Positions 7,307-17,065 are shown, numbered from the stretch's first letter. The stretch is DNA of 37,183 nt from Bryobacterales bacterium (GCA_022824585.1 JAJDZN010000118.1:1-37183), one strand, 5' to 3'. The notes: a model not told the origin generated them from the letters alone. A program made the numbers and translations.

Positions 7307-9673
7307 ATGCAGGCACTTGACCGCAAGCTCTTCCGCGACTTGTGGCGGATCAAGGGGCAGGCGCTCGCGATCAGCATGGTCATCGCCGTCGGCGTGCTGA
7401 TGCTGATCGCCTACCTCAGCAACTTCAACTCGCTGCAATCCACGCGGGATGCCTACTACGAGCGCCAGCGCTTCGGGCATGTCTTCGCAACATTGAAGCG
7501 CGCTCCGCTGGCGCTTGGAAGCCGCATCTCTGCGATTCCGGGAGTGGCGCAAGCCGAGACACGAGTCGTGTTCGATGTGGCCTTGGACGTCGACGGGCTC
7601 GCCGAGCCGGCGACGGGCCGTCTCGTGTCCGTTCCCGAGCGCAGGCGAGAGATCGTGAACGATGTCGTGCTGGTGCAGGGCCGCTATATCGAACCCGGGC
7701 GGTCCGACGAGGTGATCGTCTCCCAAGGCTTCGTGGAAGCCAACCGGCTCGGGCCCGGGGACACTGTGGGCGCCATTCTCAACGGTCTTCGCCGAGATCT
7801 CGAGATTGTCGGCGTCGGGCTGTCGCCGGAATATGTCTACACCATTCGAGAGGGCGAGATGATCCCGGACAATTCCCGTTTCGGGGTGTTCTGGATGGGA
7901 CGCCGCGCGCTGGCCGCGGCATTCGACATGGAAGGCGGCTTCAACGATGTCTCATTGCTGCTACGCCCCGGCGCTCAGATCGAAAGCGTGATCCAAGAAC
8001 TGGACGAGCTGCTCCAGCCGTACGGAGGGTGGGGCGCGATCCCACGCGACCTGCAGCTGTCCCACTGGTCGGTCCAGAACGAACTCAACGGGATCCGCGT
8101 GGCCGGCGTGATCATTCCGATGGTGTTCCTGGCAGTCGCGGCCTTCCTGCTCCATGTGGTGCTGCATCGCATCGTCGCGGTACAGCGGGAGCAGATCGCG
8201 ACGCTAAAGGCTCTTGGCTATCCGCAAGCCTCGATCGCCCGGCACTACACGTACTGGGCATTAGCGATCAGCCTGACGGGAACTGTGATGGGGACGGTCT
8301 GCGGCGGCTTGCTGGGGCGCGGGATGCTGTCGATGTACAACGACTTCTTCCGCTTCCCGATCCTCGAATACCGCTTGGATCCCGTAGTGGTGGCCGGAGC
8401 TGTCGTGCTCGGCATTGTCGCCGCGGTGTTCGGCGCCCACACCTCCGTTCGTCGGGCCGTCCGCCTGCAGCCGGCCGAGGCGATGCGGCCGGAGCCGCCG
8501 GCGAAGTACTCGCCCAGCCTGGTAGAGCGGCTGGGCCTGCGGCGCCTGCTGTCACAGCCAGCCCGCATCATCCTGCGCAACATCGAACGCCAACCGCTGC
8601 GCTCGGCAATCACGATCGGCGGCATTGCGCTGTCCTTGGCCGTTCTGATCGTGGGGATGTTCGCGGTCGACTCGCTCGATCTCATGATGGATATGCAGTT
8701 CCGCGTTGCCCAGCGGCAAGACCTGCAGCTCACCTTTACCGAGCCGATCTCGCCGGACGGGATCTATTCCCTTCAGCGACTGCCTGGCGTGATGATGGCC
8801 GAGCCGGTGCTTTCGGTCCCGGTCCGGCTGAGGTCGGGGCAGCGGTCTCGTCAACTCGCGATCACGGGCTTGCCGGAGTCCCCGCAGCTCTTCCGCGTAG
8901 TCGACGTCGAGACGCTGCACCCGGCCGACCTCTCCCACGACGGCGTCGTGCTGGCGGAGCGTCTCGCCGACGTGCTGAACGTACGGCCCGGCGACTCGCT
9001 CACGGCAGAGGTGCTTGTCGGCAGCAGGCCCGTGCGCGAACTTTCCATCGCGAGCACGGTCCGCCAGCACATGGGGCTCGCCGCGTACATGAACATCGAC
9101 GCGGTCCGGCGCCTGCTATACCACGACAGGACACTGTCGGGCGGCTACCTGACGGTCGACTCTCAGGCGCTCCCAGCCATGTTCCGCGCCATCAAGGAGA
9201 CTCCCGCGATTGCCGGCAGCGGGCTGAAGGCAGCCGCTCTGAAGTCGTTCCAGGAAACCTTCGCCGCCAATCTCGGCATCATGATCTTTTTCAACGTCCT
9301 GTTCGCCTCGATCATCGCGTTCGGCGTGGTCTACAACGCGGCCCGGGTCTCGTTGGCCGAACGGAGCCGGGAATTGGCCAGCCTGCGCGTGATGGGCTTC
9401 ACGCGGCAAGAGATCTCCGCGATTTTGCTGGGAGAGCTTGGGATTTTGGCGTTGCTTGCGCTACCTTTGGGGTTGCTGCTGGGCTACGGGCTGACATCCC
9501 AACTCGTGAAGGCCATGGAAACCGAGCTCTATGCATTTCCCCTCTCGGCCGTACCGTCGACGTACGCGATATGCGCACTGACCATCCTGGGGGCCACGCT
9601 GGTCTCGGGCCTCATAGTACGCCGGAAGCTTGACCACCTGGACCTCTTGGAAGTCCTGAAGGCGAAGGAGTAG
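7307..9673 (+). CDS. ABC transporter permease with two FtsX domains
   Basis: The 788-aa inner-membrane permease has a duplicated MacB-type architecture. An N-terminal membrane helix (about 13-35) is followed by a periplasmic domain (about 40-265) and a first three-helix FtsX unit (about 270-395). Another helix (about 435-455, [18 protein letters not shown]) leads to a second periplasmic domain (about 460-655) and a second FtsX unit (about 660-780, ending [11 protein letters not shown]). The linker motif [12 protein letters not shown] closes the first half, as in the ABC3 permease family. A single chain therefore supplies both halves, unlike MacB, which is a dimer. It is followed after three bases by the adaptor gene. 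The substrate is unknown. Confidence 0.9.
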   Translation: MQALDRKLFRDLWRIKGQALAISMVIAVGVLMLIAYLSNFNSLQSTRDAYYERQRFGHVFATLKRAPLALGSRISAIPGVAQAETRVVFDVALDVDGLAEPATGRLVSVPERRREIVNDVVLVQGRYIEPGRSDEVIVSQGFVEANRLGPGDTVGAILNGLRRDLEIVGVGLSPEYVYTIREGEMIPDNSRFGVFWMGRRALAAAFDMEGGFNDVSLLLRPGAQIESVIQELDELLQPYGGWGAIPRDLQLSHWSVQNELNGIRVAGVIIPMVFLAVAAFLLHVVLHRIVAVQREQIATLKALGYPQASIARHYTYWALAISLTGTVMGTVCGGLLGRGMLSMYNDFFRFPILEYRLDPVVVAGAVVLGIVAAVFGAHTSVRRAVRLQPAEAMRPEPPAKYSPSLVERLGLRRLLSQPARIILRNIERQPLRSAITIGGIALSLAVLIVGMFAVDSLDLMMDMQFRVAQRQDLQLTFTEPISPDGIYSLQRLPGVMMAEPVLSVPVRLRSGQRSRQLAITGLPESPQLFRVVDVETLHPADLSHDGVVLAERLADVLNVRPGDSLTAEVLVGSRPVRELSIASTVRQHMGLAAYMNIDAVRRLLYHDRTLSGGYLTVDSQALPAMFRAIKETPAIAGSGLKAAALKSFQETFAANLGIMIFFNVLFASIIAFGVVYNAARVSLAERSRELASLRVMGFTRQEISAILLGELGILALLALPLGLLLGYGLTSQLVKAMETELYAFPLSAVPSTYAICALTILGATLVSGLIVRRKLDHLDLLEVLKAKE

Positions 9674-9676
9674 CAG

Positions 9677-10882
9677 ATGAGGTTGAGCCCGACGCGAATT
9701 CTTGTCTGGCTGGTGCTGGCCGCCGTCGCCGCCGCCTTTGTATGGGCGTTCCTTCCCAAGCCTCTGGAGGTGGCCGCCGTCGCGGTCGAGCGGGGCTCGC
9801 TGCAGATCACGCTGGACGAGGAAGGCCAGACTCGCGTCCGGGATCGCTACGTGGTGTCGGCCCCGCTGGACGGCAAGGTGCTGCGGATCGAGCACGAGCC
9901 GGGTGACGCCGTGCAGGCCGGTTCCACGATCCTCGCTCGGTTTCAGCCGTCGCGACCCGAGTTTCTGAACTCCAGGACCCGGGCCGAGGCACAGGCCAGG
10001 GTCGCCAGGAGCGAGGCGCAGGTCGAGCGCGCCCGGGTCGACCTGGACCGTGCCGAGGCCGAGCGAGACCATGCGCAGGCAGAACTAGCGAGGCACGAGC
10101 AGCTGCATGCAGAGGGTCTCACGGCCGACAATCGCCTCGAATCGGCGCGCTTGCGCGCTGTGACGGCGAGCGAGGCGGTACGGGGCGCCGAGTCTGCCAT
10201 CGTAGTGGTCGAGTTGGAGCTCGAGCGCGCTCGCACGAGCCTGATCGAGGCCGGTGCCGCCGGCGTCGACCAAGAAGACGTGATTGTCCTGCGGTCACCA
10301 ATCACGGGCGTGGTCTTGCAGCGCTTGCGCGAGAGCGAGTCGGTCGTCCCCTCCGGCGAGCCGCTCATCGAGATCGGCGATCCCGAGGATCTCGAGATCG
10401 TGTCCGACATGCTGTCGATGGACGCCGTGCAGATCGACCCCGGCGACCCGGTGCTGATCGAGCAGTGGGGGGGCGAGACGGCCCTGCGGGGCGTCGTGCG
10501 CCAGGTGGAGCCGTTCGGGTTCACGAAGATCTCGGCTCTTGGCGTCGAGGAGCAGCGGGTGAACGTCATCGTCGATTTCGAGGACCCCCAGGCCGCTTGG
10601 GAAGCTCTCGGGGATGGCTACCGCGTCGAGATTCGCGTCGTCGTCTGGGAGACGGACGACGCCCTGAAGGTGCCCTCTAGCAGCCTCTTCCGCAACGGGG
10701 ACGCTTGGGCCGTCTACGTGATCGACGAACTCTCGCTGGCCCGGCTGCGCCAAATTCAGATCGGCAGGCGCAACGCGCTCGAGGCCGAAGTGCTGGCCGG
10801 TCTAGAGCAGGGCGATCAGGTGATCGCATACCCGGGCGATGCGATCGCGGACGGGATGGAAGTCATAGCCGCTGATTTGTGA
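9677..10882 (+). CDS. Periplasmic adaptor (HlyD/MacA-type membrane fusion protein)
   Basis: The adaptor links the ABC pump to an outer-membrane partner. The 401-aa protein has an N-terminal membrane anchor (about 8-28, ILVWLVLAAVAAAFVWAFL), a split lipoyl/barrel-sandwich domain (VSAPLDGKVLRIEHEPGDAV and VLRSPITGVVLQRL), and a coiled-coil hairpin (about 95-185) rich in Glu, Arg and Ala. The beta-barrel and membrane-proximal domains follow. A GGAG ribosome-binding site lies 7 bases before the ATG. No TolC-type gene follows, so the outer-membrane partner must be elsewhere. Confidence 0.92.
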   Translation: MRLSPTRILVWLVLAAVAAAFVWAFLPKPLEVAAVAVERGSLQITLDEEGQTRVRDRYVVSAPLDGKVLRIEHEPGDAVQAGSTILARFQPSRPEFLNSRTRAEAQARVARSEAQVERARVDLDRAEAERDHAQAELARHEQLHAEGLTADNRLESARLRAVTASEAVRGAESAIVVVELELERARTSLIEAGAAGVDQEDVIVLRSPITGVVLQRLRESESVVPSGEPLIEIGDPEDLEIVSDMLSMDAVQIDPGDPVLIEQWGGETALRGVVRQVEPFGFTKISALGVEEQRVNVIVDFEDPQAAWEALGDGYRVEIRVVVWETDDALKVPSSSLFRNGDAWAVYVIDELSLARLRQIQIGRRNALEAEVLAGLEQGDQVIAYPGDAIADGMEVIAADL

Positions 10883-10965
10883 GCCCGGCCGTCACCAGCG
10901 GCCCGCGGAAATCGCGAGTCGCGAGGCAGCTCCTACGCTAGACTACGGAGTGGAGCAGGCCGTCT

Positions 10966-10990
10966 GGCAGCCTCGGCAAAGCAGGCTGCC
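10966..10990 (+). terminator. Hairpin after the efflux operon, possible terminator
   Basis: GGCAGCCT and AGGCTGCC form a perfect 8-bp stem around a 9-base loop, 83 bases after the adaptor stop. There is no T-run behind it, so it would be a non-canonical terminator or an mRNA-end stabiliser. The rest of 10883-11120 holds no recognisable gene. Confidence 0.35.
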
Positions 10991-11120
10991 GCTGGCTGGA
11001 TCTTCCTAGGAATATCAATCAAGAGCGAGCTTGGCGTTGCGGGGTCAGCGCCGTCGAATCCCGGCGCGATCCTCCCACATTCGGCCTAGGATCCCCGCCC
11101 GACCATCAATCGATCCGCCC

Positions 11121-12296
11121 ATGTACGTCCGCAAGAGTCGCTTGCTCACGCCCGGGCCCACGCCCCTGCTGCCATCGGCCGTGCGCGCCATGGCGGCCGC
11201 GGACTTGCATCACCGCACAGCGGAATTCCGCGCGGCATATAGCGGGGTCATCGCCGACCTGCACTACTTCATGGGCACGGACAACGGCATCGCGCTGTTC
11301 GCTTCCTCCGGGAGCGGGGCCATGGAGGCGGCGGTATCGAACCTGTTCTCCCCAGGTGACAAGGTGATCGCATGCGCGGCGGGCAAGTTCGGTGAGCGTT
11401 GGGTGCAGCTGGCACAGGCCTTCAAGCTGGAAACGGCCGTGCTGTCCAAGCCGTACGGGGAGTCCGTGCTGCCGGAGGAGTTGGAAGCGATGCTGCGCCG
11501 GCATCCCGATGTCCAAGGCGTGTTCGTCCAGGCGACAGAATCCTCCACCGGCATTTCGCACGACGTGCAGGCCATGGGCCGGATGGTGGCTGCGACAGAC
11601 GCGATCTTGGTGGTGGACGCGATCACCGGGCTGGGCAGCAGCACCCTCGAGATCGACGAGTGGGGGCTGGACGTGGTGATCGGCGGTTCCCAGAAGTCCC
11701 TGATGATTCCGCCCGGCCTGGCGTACTGCTCTGTCAGCGAGAAAGCGTCCCGTCGCGCGGAAATTGCAACCAACCCTAACTTTTACTTTAATTTGCGCAA
11801 GCACGTTGAAGCGGGGCCCAAGGGTGACTCCCCGTGGACGCCGGCATCTTCGCTGCTGCTGGGCATGGCAGAGGTTCTGCGCTACATCCGCGAGCTCGGT
11901 CGCGACCAGCTGATCCGGAACGCGCAGTTGCTCGCGCGCGCAACTCGGGAGTCCGCGCAGGCCCTCGGGCTGGAGCTGTTCGCCCGGAACGCAATCCCGG
12001 CCGGGGCGGTCACGGCCATCCGCGCCCCTGAGGGATTGGATTCGGGCCAGATCGTGCGAGCCTACAAGGACCGCTTCGAGGCCGTCATCGCCAACGGGCA
12101 AGGTTCGATGAAGGGGCAGATCTTCCGCTTCGCCCACCTGGGCTATTTTGACTTCCACGACTTGTTCGCGACCATCGCCGAACTCGAGATCATCCTCCAC
12201 GAACTGGGTCGCAAAGTCGAGTTCGGCTGCGGCGTGCGGGCGGCGCAAGCGGTGTACCGCGATGCGCTGGGCGCAGCGGACGGAGGCCAGCGATGA
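11121..12296 (+). CDS. Class V aminotransferase (alanine-glyoxylate/serine-pyruvate type), probable SerC function
   Basis: This is a PLP-dependent aminotransferase of the alanine-glyoxylate/serine-pyruvate/cysteine-sulfinate group. The ATG at 11121 gives 391 aa beginning MYVRKSRLLTPGPTPL, the family start; upstream in-frame sequence is Arg/Pro-rich and unlike the family. Motifs are HHRTAEF (about 30), SGSGAMEA (about 63-70), VVDAITGLGSS (PLP Asp166) and GGSQKSLMIPPG with Lys192 as Schiff-base lysine. The stop overlaps the serA start (ATGA), with a GGAGG site for serA inside this gene. That tight coupling suggests it supplies the transamination step of serine synthesis, as proposed for similar pairs in Thermotoga and other bacteria; the substrate is inferred. 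Confidence 0.9.
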   Translation: MYVRKSRLLTPGPTPLLPSAVRAMAAADLHHRTAEFRAAYSGVIADLHYFMGTDNGIALFASSGSGAMEAAVSNLFSPGDKVIACAAGKFGERWVQLAQAFKLETAVLSKPYGESVLPEELEAMLRRHPDVQGVFVQATESSTGISHDVQAMGRMVAATDAILVVDAITGLGSSTLEIDEWGLDVVIGGSQKSLMIPPGLAYCSVSEKASRRAEIATNPNFYFNLRKHVEAGPKGDSPWTPASSLLLGMAEVLRYIRELGRDQLIRNAQLLARATRESAQALGLELFARNAIPAGAVTAIRAPEGLDSGQIVRAYKDRFEAVIANGQGSMKGQIFRFAHLGYFDFHDLFATIAELEIILHELGRKVEFGCGVRAAQAVYRDALGAADGGQR

Positions 12297-13876
12297 AGGT
12301 CTTAATCGCCGATGCAGTGGACACGGCAGCCATCGAGACGCTTCGAGCGGAAGAGGCGTTCGATGTCGTTGTCTCGAATCCGGCCGAGTATGAGCCGCAC
12401 TTAGAGGAAGCGCAGGCGCTGATCGTGCGCAGCGCTGTCAAGGTCACAGCAGCTGTCATGGACGGCGCGCCCCAGCTGCGGGTGATCGGCCGCGCCGGAG
12501 TCGGCGTTGACAACATCGACTGCGAAGCGGCCACCAAGCGCGGCATCGTAGTGATGAATACCCCGGGCGGCAATGCGACCGCGGTCGCAGAGCATACGTT
12601 GGCACTGATGCTCTCGCTGGCCCGGTCCGTGCCAGCCGCCAACGCATCGACCAAGGCCGGTCGTTGGGAGCGCAAGAAGTTTCAGGGAAACGAGGTCTTT
12701 GGCAAGACCCTCGGGATTATCGGATTCGGGGGCATCGGCAGGCAGGTCGCCGAGCGAGCGCGCCCTTTCGGCATGGAGGTGATCGCGTACGACCCGTTCG
12801 TGTCGAGTGACGCTGCCAAGGGTTCCGGGGTGGAATTGCTCGAGCTCGACCCGCTGCTGGCCCGTGCCGACTACCTGAGCCTGCACCTCTCTCTCACGCC
12901 GGAGACTGCCGGGATCGTGAATGCTGACCTGATCAGCAAGATGAAGGACGGCGTGCGGATCATCAACTGCGCCCGCGGTGAGCTGATCGATTCCGCGGCC
13001 TTGGACGCGGCCATCGAAGCCGGCAAGGTCGGCGGCGCGGCATTGGACGTCTACGCCCACGAGCCGCCCGAGGACACTTCCCTGCTTTCCCACGAGCAGG
13101 TCGTAGCCACGCCCCACATCGGTGGCTCGACGGCCGAAGCGCAAGCCAAGGTAGGGCTCAACATAGCGCTGCAGGTGCGCGATTTCCTCAAGTCCGGCGT
13201 GGTCGTGAATGCCGTGAACATGCCCTCGGTTAGCGCTGAACAGTACGGCCGGCTGGCACCTTACCTGAGGCTTGCGGAGCGATTGGGCTCTCTGGTGGCG
13301 CAGACTTCCAGAGGCCGACCCGTGCGGGTCAAGTTGACCTACTTGGGCGAATTCGGCGAGACCGACACGGCCATGATCCGCAATGCCGCCCTAAGCGGCA
13401 TCCTGAACTGCTTCCTGTCGCGCAAGGCCAATCTGATCAATGCCTCCCAGATCGCGCGCGACCGGGCGCTCGGTGTTTCCGAAGTCCGCCGCGGGAAGGC
13501 GCACTTCAGCGACTCGCTGAAGCTCGATCTCAAGACAGAGGACATCCACCGCGCCGTGGAAGGGGCTGTCTTTCCGGATGGCTCCCCTCGCCTGCTGAGC
13601 ATCGACGGGATCTATGTCGAAGCGCCTCTCAGCGGGTCGCTCCTGTACGTGCGCAACCAGGATGTGCCTGGGGTGATCGGGCGCATCGGCACCGCGCTTG
13701 GCGAACAGGGCATCAACATTTCCGACTTCGCGCTCGGGCGCGGCGAGCCGGCCTCGAACGATGAGCCCGCGGAAGCCGTGGCGCTGGTGCGCACAGACCA
13801 GTCGCTAACGGCGTCCGTGCTTGAAGGTCTCTACCGCATGAACGCAGTCACATTCGCCAAGGCGATCGAGCTGTAG
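12293..13876 (+). CDS. serA: D-3-phosphoglycerate dehydrogenase
   Basis: SerA oxidises 3-phosphoglycerate to 3-phosphohydroxypyruvate with NAD+, the first step of serine synthesis. The 527-aa long-form enzyme has the substrate domain (1-98, with GRAGVGVDNID), the nucleotide-binding domain with GFGGIG (144-149), and the catalytic residues R228 (CARGE), E257 (DVYAHEPP) and H275 (ATPHIGGST). An allosteric substrate-binding domain (about 315-450) and a C-terminal ACT domain (about 453-527, RNQDVPGVIGRIGTALG) follow, so serine feedback is expected. It overlaps the aminotransferase stop by 4 bases and has a strong GGAGG site. Confidence 0.97.
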   Translation: MKVLIADAVDTAAIETLRAEEAFDVVVSNPAEYEPHLEEAQALIVRSAVKVTAAVMDGAPQLRVIGRAGVGVDNIDCEAATKRGIVVMNTPGGNATAVAEHTLALMLSLARSVPAANASTKAGRWERKKFQGNEVFGKTLGIIGFGGIGRQVAERARPFGMEVIAYDPFVSSDAAKGSGVELLELDPLLARADYLSLHLSLTPETAGIVNADLISKMKDGVRIINCARGELIDSAALDAAIEAGKVGGAALDVYAHEPPEDTSLLSHEQVVATPHIGGSTAEAQAKVGLNIALQVRDFLKSGVVVNAVNMPSVSAEQYGRLAPYLRLAERLGSLVAQTSRGRPVRVKLTYLGEFGETDTAMIRNAALSGILNCFLSRKANLINASQIARDRALGVSEVRRGKAHFSDSLKLDLKTEDIHRAVEGAVFPDGSPRLLSIDGIYVEAPLSGSLLYVRNQDVPGVIGRIGTALGEQGINISDFALGRGEPASNDEPAEAVALVRTDQSLTASVLEGLYRMNAVTFAKAIEL

Positions 13877-13922
13877 GGCAAGTCCGCGGACGGGCTCGGT
13901 CGGCTGTGCTGGCTACCTGCGG

Positions 13923-14159
13923 CTAGAACTTGACGCCGCGCTTCTTCAACTCGTCGAGTACACGGTCCACGCCGCGGCGGTTGATGATCTTGATGCCCTT
14001 GGCGCTGATGCGCAGCTTGACCCAGCGCTTGCGGCGCGGGGACCAAAAGCGCTTGTCTTGAATGTTCGGCAGGAACCAGCGCTTCGTCTTGTTGTGGGCA
14101 TGCGAAACCCTATTGCCCGACCTCGGGCGCTTACCCGTAACTACGCAGATTCGTGACAT
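13923..14159 (-). CDS. rpmB: 50S ribosomal protein L28
   Basis: L28 is a small basic protein of the large ribosomal subunit. The 78-aa sequence begins [20 protein letters not shown], the family N-terminus, followed by [10 protein letters not shown] and the [14 protein letters not shown] core. Cysteine 5 is present but the second zinc-ribbon cysteines are absent. AGGA lies 8 bases before the ATG. It converges on serA with only 46 bases between the stops. Confidence 0.97.
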   Translation of the reverse strand: MSRICVVTGKRPRSGNRVSHAHNKTKRWFLPNIQDKRFWSPRRKRWVKLRISAKGIKIINRRGVDRVLDELKKRGVKF

Positions 14160-14261
14160 GGTCTGGTCCTAGCGGGAAATGGTCCCAACGCTCACCCTTG
14201 CCGGGCTGGGCAGCCTGATGGCCCGAGGCGGTAGAAGCAAAGAATGGACTGGCTTAAACCG

Positions 14262-14270
14262 AGCATAGCA
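14262..14270 (-). promoter_or_regulatory. Extended -10 promoter element for rpmB
   Basis: The minus strand reads TGCTATGCT, an extended -10 (TGn plus TATGCT), about 103 bases upstream of the rpmB ATG. No good -35 is present, which is tolerated by extended -10 promoters. It implies a leader of about 95 bases. Confidence 0.3.
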
Positions 14271-14303
14271 CAAGTGAAACGCCTCGGTAGTCGTGTCATT
14301 CGT

Positions 14304-15251
14304 TCACAAACCCTCGCAAACGATCCCGTCACTGTCAGTGTCCCGCAATGAGCCGTACAGCGGCTCACCCCGCAGGATCGGATCCACATCCGGGCAGTAG
14401 AGCTCGACGTTATCGCAGTTCGTGCGATAGCCACCGGCCTCGAGAGTCGCGATGCAGGCCGTCTGAGCGGCCTTTTGCTCGGCTCTTGGATCACCGGGGA
14501 TGCAGGCGAGGTTAGGCAGGTGGGATGACACGACGGTCGCGGAGGATCGGAGAACTTCCGAGTTCTCGACCGTTTCGTGGCATGCGGCGATTTCACGCTC
14601 TCCGGTCAGAGCGTCAACGAACTCCGAGCGGAACGTCCAATCCGCGCCCTCGGCCAGCTTGGGTCGGAATACGTACTCGTCCGCACAGGCCGTCAGGACG
14701 GAACTCAGCGCCGCCTTCTCGTCAGGGTCCACGCTCAGCCCGTGCTTGGACTTGACGCGGACGGTCTGGGCCGCCCACCAGCAAAGCGCGTGGTCTGTCA
14801 GGCTGTCGCGGAACAGAGAAGTCTCGGCAGATTGCACCTCGTGGAGATCGCTGTCGCCCTTCGACGCGTTCAGCGATCCGGGCGCGAGCGTGAGGTTCAA
14901 GATGTCCGCGGCGAAATTGGTTCTTGCAGTCTCGCCCATGCGGCACAGGCCCGACTCGTCCGCCTCCTTGCGCGCAACGATGTGCTCTATCTGGACGTAG
15001 TGGTAGTTCGGGAACACGATCCCGTCATACGGTGAGAGCCTCCCACCATGAAGCGCGGCGATAGAGTCCTGCGTTCCCGCCCATGCGGAGGAATCTATAG
15101 CATCGACCGAGCAGCTGGACTCGACAGAGACTTGCAGCCCGCTCAACGCGGACAGGACTCGTGATCGGTTCCATTCCTCCTCCGAGGACTGCCCAAATGA
15201 GACCGGGCAGACAAAGAGGACTCCCGCGAGGGTCCCGAGCGTGCAGCGCAC
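14304..15251 (-). CDS. Secreted HNH-type nuclease (DUF1524/GmrSD C-terminal-like) with excalibur Ca-binding domain
   Basis: The protein resembles exported HNH-family nucleases. The GTG at 15251 gives 315 aa opening with a signal peptide (VRCTLGTLAGVLFVCPVSFG). The open frame extends to 15434 but the extra residues are unlike a gene start, so the N-terminus is uncertain. Family landmarks appear in order: LSPYDGIVF, the HNH first strand YVQIEHIVARKEA, LNLTLAPGSLNASKGD with its Asn and Lys, and the helix VKSKHGLSVDPDEKAALSSV. The C-terminus LRDTDSDGIVCEGL is an excalibur-type calcium-binding motif (DxDxDGxxCE). Many cysteines suit disulfides outside the cytoplasm. It may degrade extracellular DNA (inference). 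Confidence 0.75.
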   Translation of the reverse strand: MRCTLGTLAGVLFVCPVSFGQSSEEEWNRSRVLSALSGLQVSVESSCSVDAIDSSAWAGTQDSIAALHGGRLSPYDGIVFPNYHYVQIEHIVARKEADESGLCRMGETARTNFAADILNLTLAPGSLNASKGDSDLHEVQSAETSLFRDSLTDHALCWWAAQTVRVKSKHGLSVDPDEKAALSSVLTACADEYVFRPKLAEGADWTFRSEFVDALTGEREIAACHETVENSEVLRSSATVVSSHLPNLACIPGDPRAEQKAAQTACIATLEAGGYRTNCDNVELYCPDVDPILRGEPLYGSLRDTDSDGIVCEGL

Positions 15252-15688
15252 GATGGCACAAGTCCGGTCATGTGGTGGCGACACGACATGGGGCCATCCA
15301 GCGAGAGCGTGGAGGTCCTGTCTATTCGCCCTGATGCCGGTGGCTACTCCGCCATCGCGCCCGGACTGTTGTATTCGGCAAGAGACCCGGCGCACAAAAT
15401 CTCTTGCCGATCTGACAGTTGGCGTGTACCGCACGACGTTCTCTTATGATTCTGACGCAGAGTCCGGGGGGGATTCGGACGCGCATCTGGATCTTCGGAG
15501 GAGGCCGCTCTTTTCTTTGGTCTGCCGGGGCTCCACCCACTGCTATTGGGTCTGGATGCGGAGGCCTCTAGTCGTCGCGTATAGGAGTTCCCTGCAGGCC
15601 ATGCCGAGTGTCAACGCGCTCCCGGCGCGCTCTGCCTGTGTTCTGCTAGTTCCGGGTCCGCGGATCGTGGCCCGGTCATGGGCGTCGA
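15252..15688. other. Non-coding spacer between nuclease and MFS genes
   Basis: This 437-base stretch holds the upstream in-frame extension of the nuclease gene (to 15434) and otherwise no ORF with recognisable protein features. No repeat, tRNA or clear terminator was found. It may contain the nuclease promoter. Confidence 0.5.
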
Positions 15689-16951
15689 TCAGCTCGGGCC
15701 GCTCGCAGCTGCCTGGGGCTGGCTTGGGCGCGGAAGTGCGAGGAGGATCGGAAGCCCGAGGATTGGCAGCGCCGTGAAGCCCCACAGCACCAGGTCGAGG
15801 CCGACCACGTCAGCGATCAGGCCCGCAACCGGAACGAACGCGATCCCGGCGAGCCCCCAGCCGAAGCCCATCATGAGGGCAGCTGCGGTGCCGGCCTGTG
15901 AGGGCACCAATTCCCTTGCCATGACGATGTTGACAGGAATCGTGGACAGCAGGACCGTGCCCCCGGCAAACAGCGCCAGCAAGGACAGCCAGCCGTCCGA
16001 TGCGAGGAAGCACGCCAACAGGGGTCCGGATCCCAAGCAGGACGCGACGATGACCCTGCGGCCACCAATGCGGTCCGCCAACGATCCGCCAAGAAACGAA
16101 CCGGCCGAAGTGCTCGCGAAGAATACCGCCAGCGCGACACTCGCCGACTGAAAGTCCGTACCGCGAACTTGCACCATGTAGAGCGCCAGGTACTGTGCCA
16201 TTCCGACTTGCACGATCGAGCGCAAGACAACGAATGCGTAGTGCGCGAGCAATGGACGCCGCTGCTTCCGAAGTACCTCCCAGTCCACTCCGCGCCGTCT
16301 CGCGTGATGATCCACCGCGGGCTGGGGCACCCGCCACAACAGTAGCGGGCCGGCCGCTACTACGGGAAGCGCAGCCACCCAGAGGTTTTCGTAGCCGAAA
16401 CGGCCGATCACCTCGGCCAAGTAGAGCGGCCCCGCACCCAGACCAGCCGTTCCGGCGGTGATGAAGACGGCGGTGGCGATGCCTCGCCGCTGGCCGCCTA
16501 GGTGACCGGCTTGGCTCGTGCTATGCGGGTGAAATGCGGCCACTCCCATGCCGCCGAGCAGTAAGAGCACGACCACCGCTGAAAGTCCCCCGGCCAGCGA
16601 AGTGGCCGTCAGGAAAACCGCCGCGGCCAGCGGGCTGATGACCGTGAACAGGCGGCTGTGCAGGCGGTCGCTGAGCAGGCCGAACGGCAACTGCATGACC
16701 GACGATGCGAACATCCAAAATCCGCCCAAGAGCCCCGCGTGCGCGAGCGTCAGCTCGAAGCGCGAGGCAAGGATCGGCTGGATTGTCGGCAGAGTCGACG
16801 AAAAGCAGTCGACGGTGAAGTGGGTGAGCAGCAGGAGCACGAACGCTTCGCGCGTCCGCTCCGCAGATCTAGCTGGCAAGGCTGCAACGGGGGCGGCCTC
16901 GCCCGAGTACGTGCCGCCAAGTTCAGTCGCGACTGGATTGTGCTTGATCAC
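15689..16951 (-). CDS. MFS transporter, fosmidomycin-resistance (Fsr) type
   Basis: This is a 12-helix major facilitator of the Fsr-like group, drug or metabolite exporters of the inner membrane. The GTG start gives 420 aa with a 35-residue cytoplasmic tail. Helix 1 contains LTHFTVDCFSSTLPTIQP, a typical Fsr opening. The loop 2-3 motif is GLLSDRLHSR and the Fsr signature GVAAFHPHSTSQAGHL lies in helix 4. Loop 8-9 GGSLADRIGGRR repeats the MFS motif. It is last in a same-strand run with the HEAT gene 114 bases upstream. The substrate is unknown; export of an intermediate of the upstream pathway is possible. Confidence 0.87.
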   Translation of the reverse strand: MIKHNPVATELGGTYSGEAAPVAALPARSAERTREAFVLLLLTHFTVDCFSSTLPTIQPILASRFELTLAHAGLLGGFWMFASSVMQLPFGLLSDRLHSRLFTVISPLAAAVFLTATSLAGGLSAVVVLLLLGGMGVAAFHPHSTSQAGHLGGQRRGIATAVFITAGTAGLGAGPLYLAEVIGRFGYENLWVAALPVVAAGPLLLWRVPQPAVDHHARRRGVDWEVLRKQRRPLLAHYAFVVLRSIVQVGMAQYLALYMVQVRGTDFQSASVALAVFFASTSAGSFLGGSLADRIGGRRVIVASCLGSGPLLACFLASDGWLSLLALFAGGTVLLSTIPVNIVMARELVPSQAGTAAALMMGFGWGLAGIAFVPVAGLIADVVGLDLVLWGFTALPILGLPILLALPRPSQPQAAASGPS

Positions 16952-17065
16952 AGCTCTCGCTCACAGACCTGCGGACGCCGCAAGTGCGGTGACGGTGGCC
17001 TGTTGAAAGTCCGGCCAACACGGCAGCCTTTCGCAGAAGGCTGGATGAGTGCCGCGCAAGGCGCT

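Noticed and set aside
7342..9633. A 763-codon open frame overlapping the permease gene in another frame
   Set aside because: Its product is Arg/Gly/Ala/Pro-rich without domains, as expected from GC-rich codon bias; the permease frame has clear FtsX domains.
11106..12248. A 380-codon frame antisense to the class V aminotransferase
   Set aside because: It is a complement shadow of a clearly identified gene.
15460..15500. tRNA-like GTCCGAATCC on the minus strand
   Set aside because: No flanking T-stem, acceptor stem or anticodon arm can be drawn.
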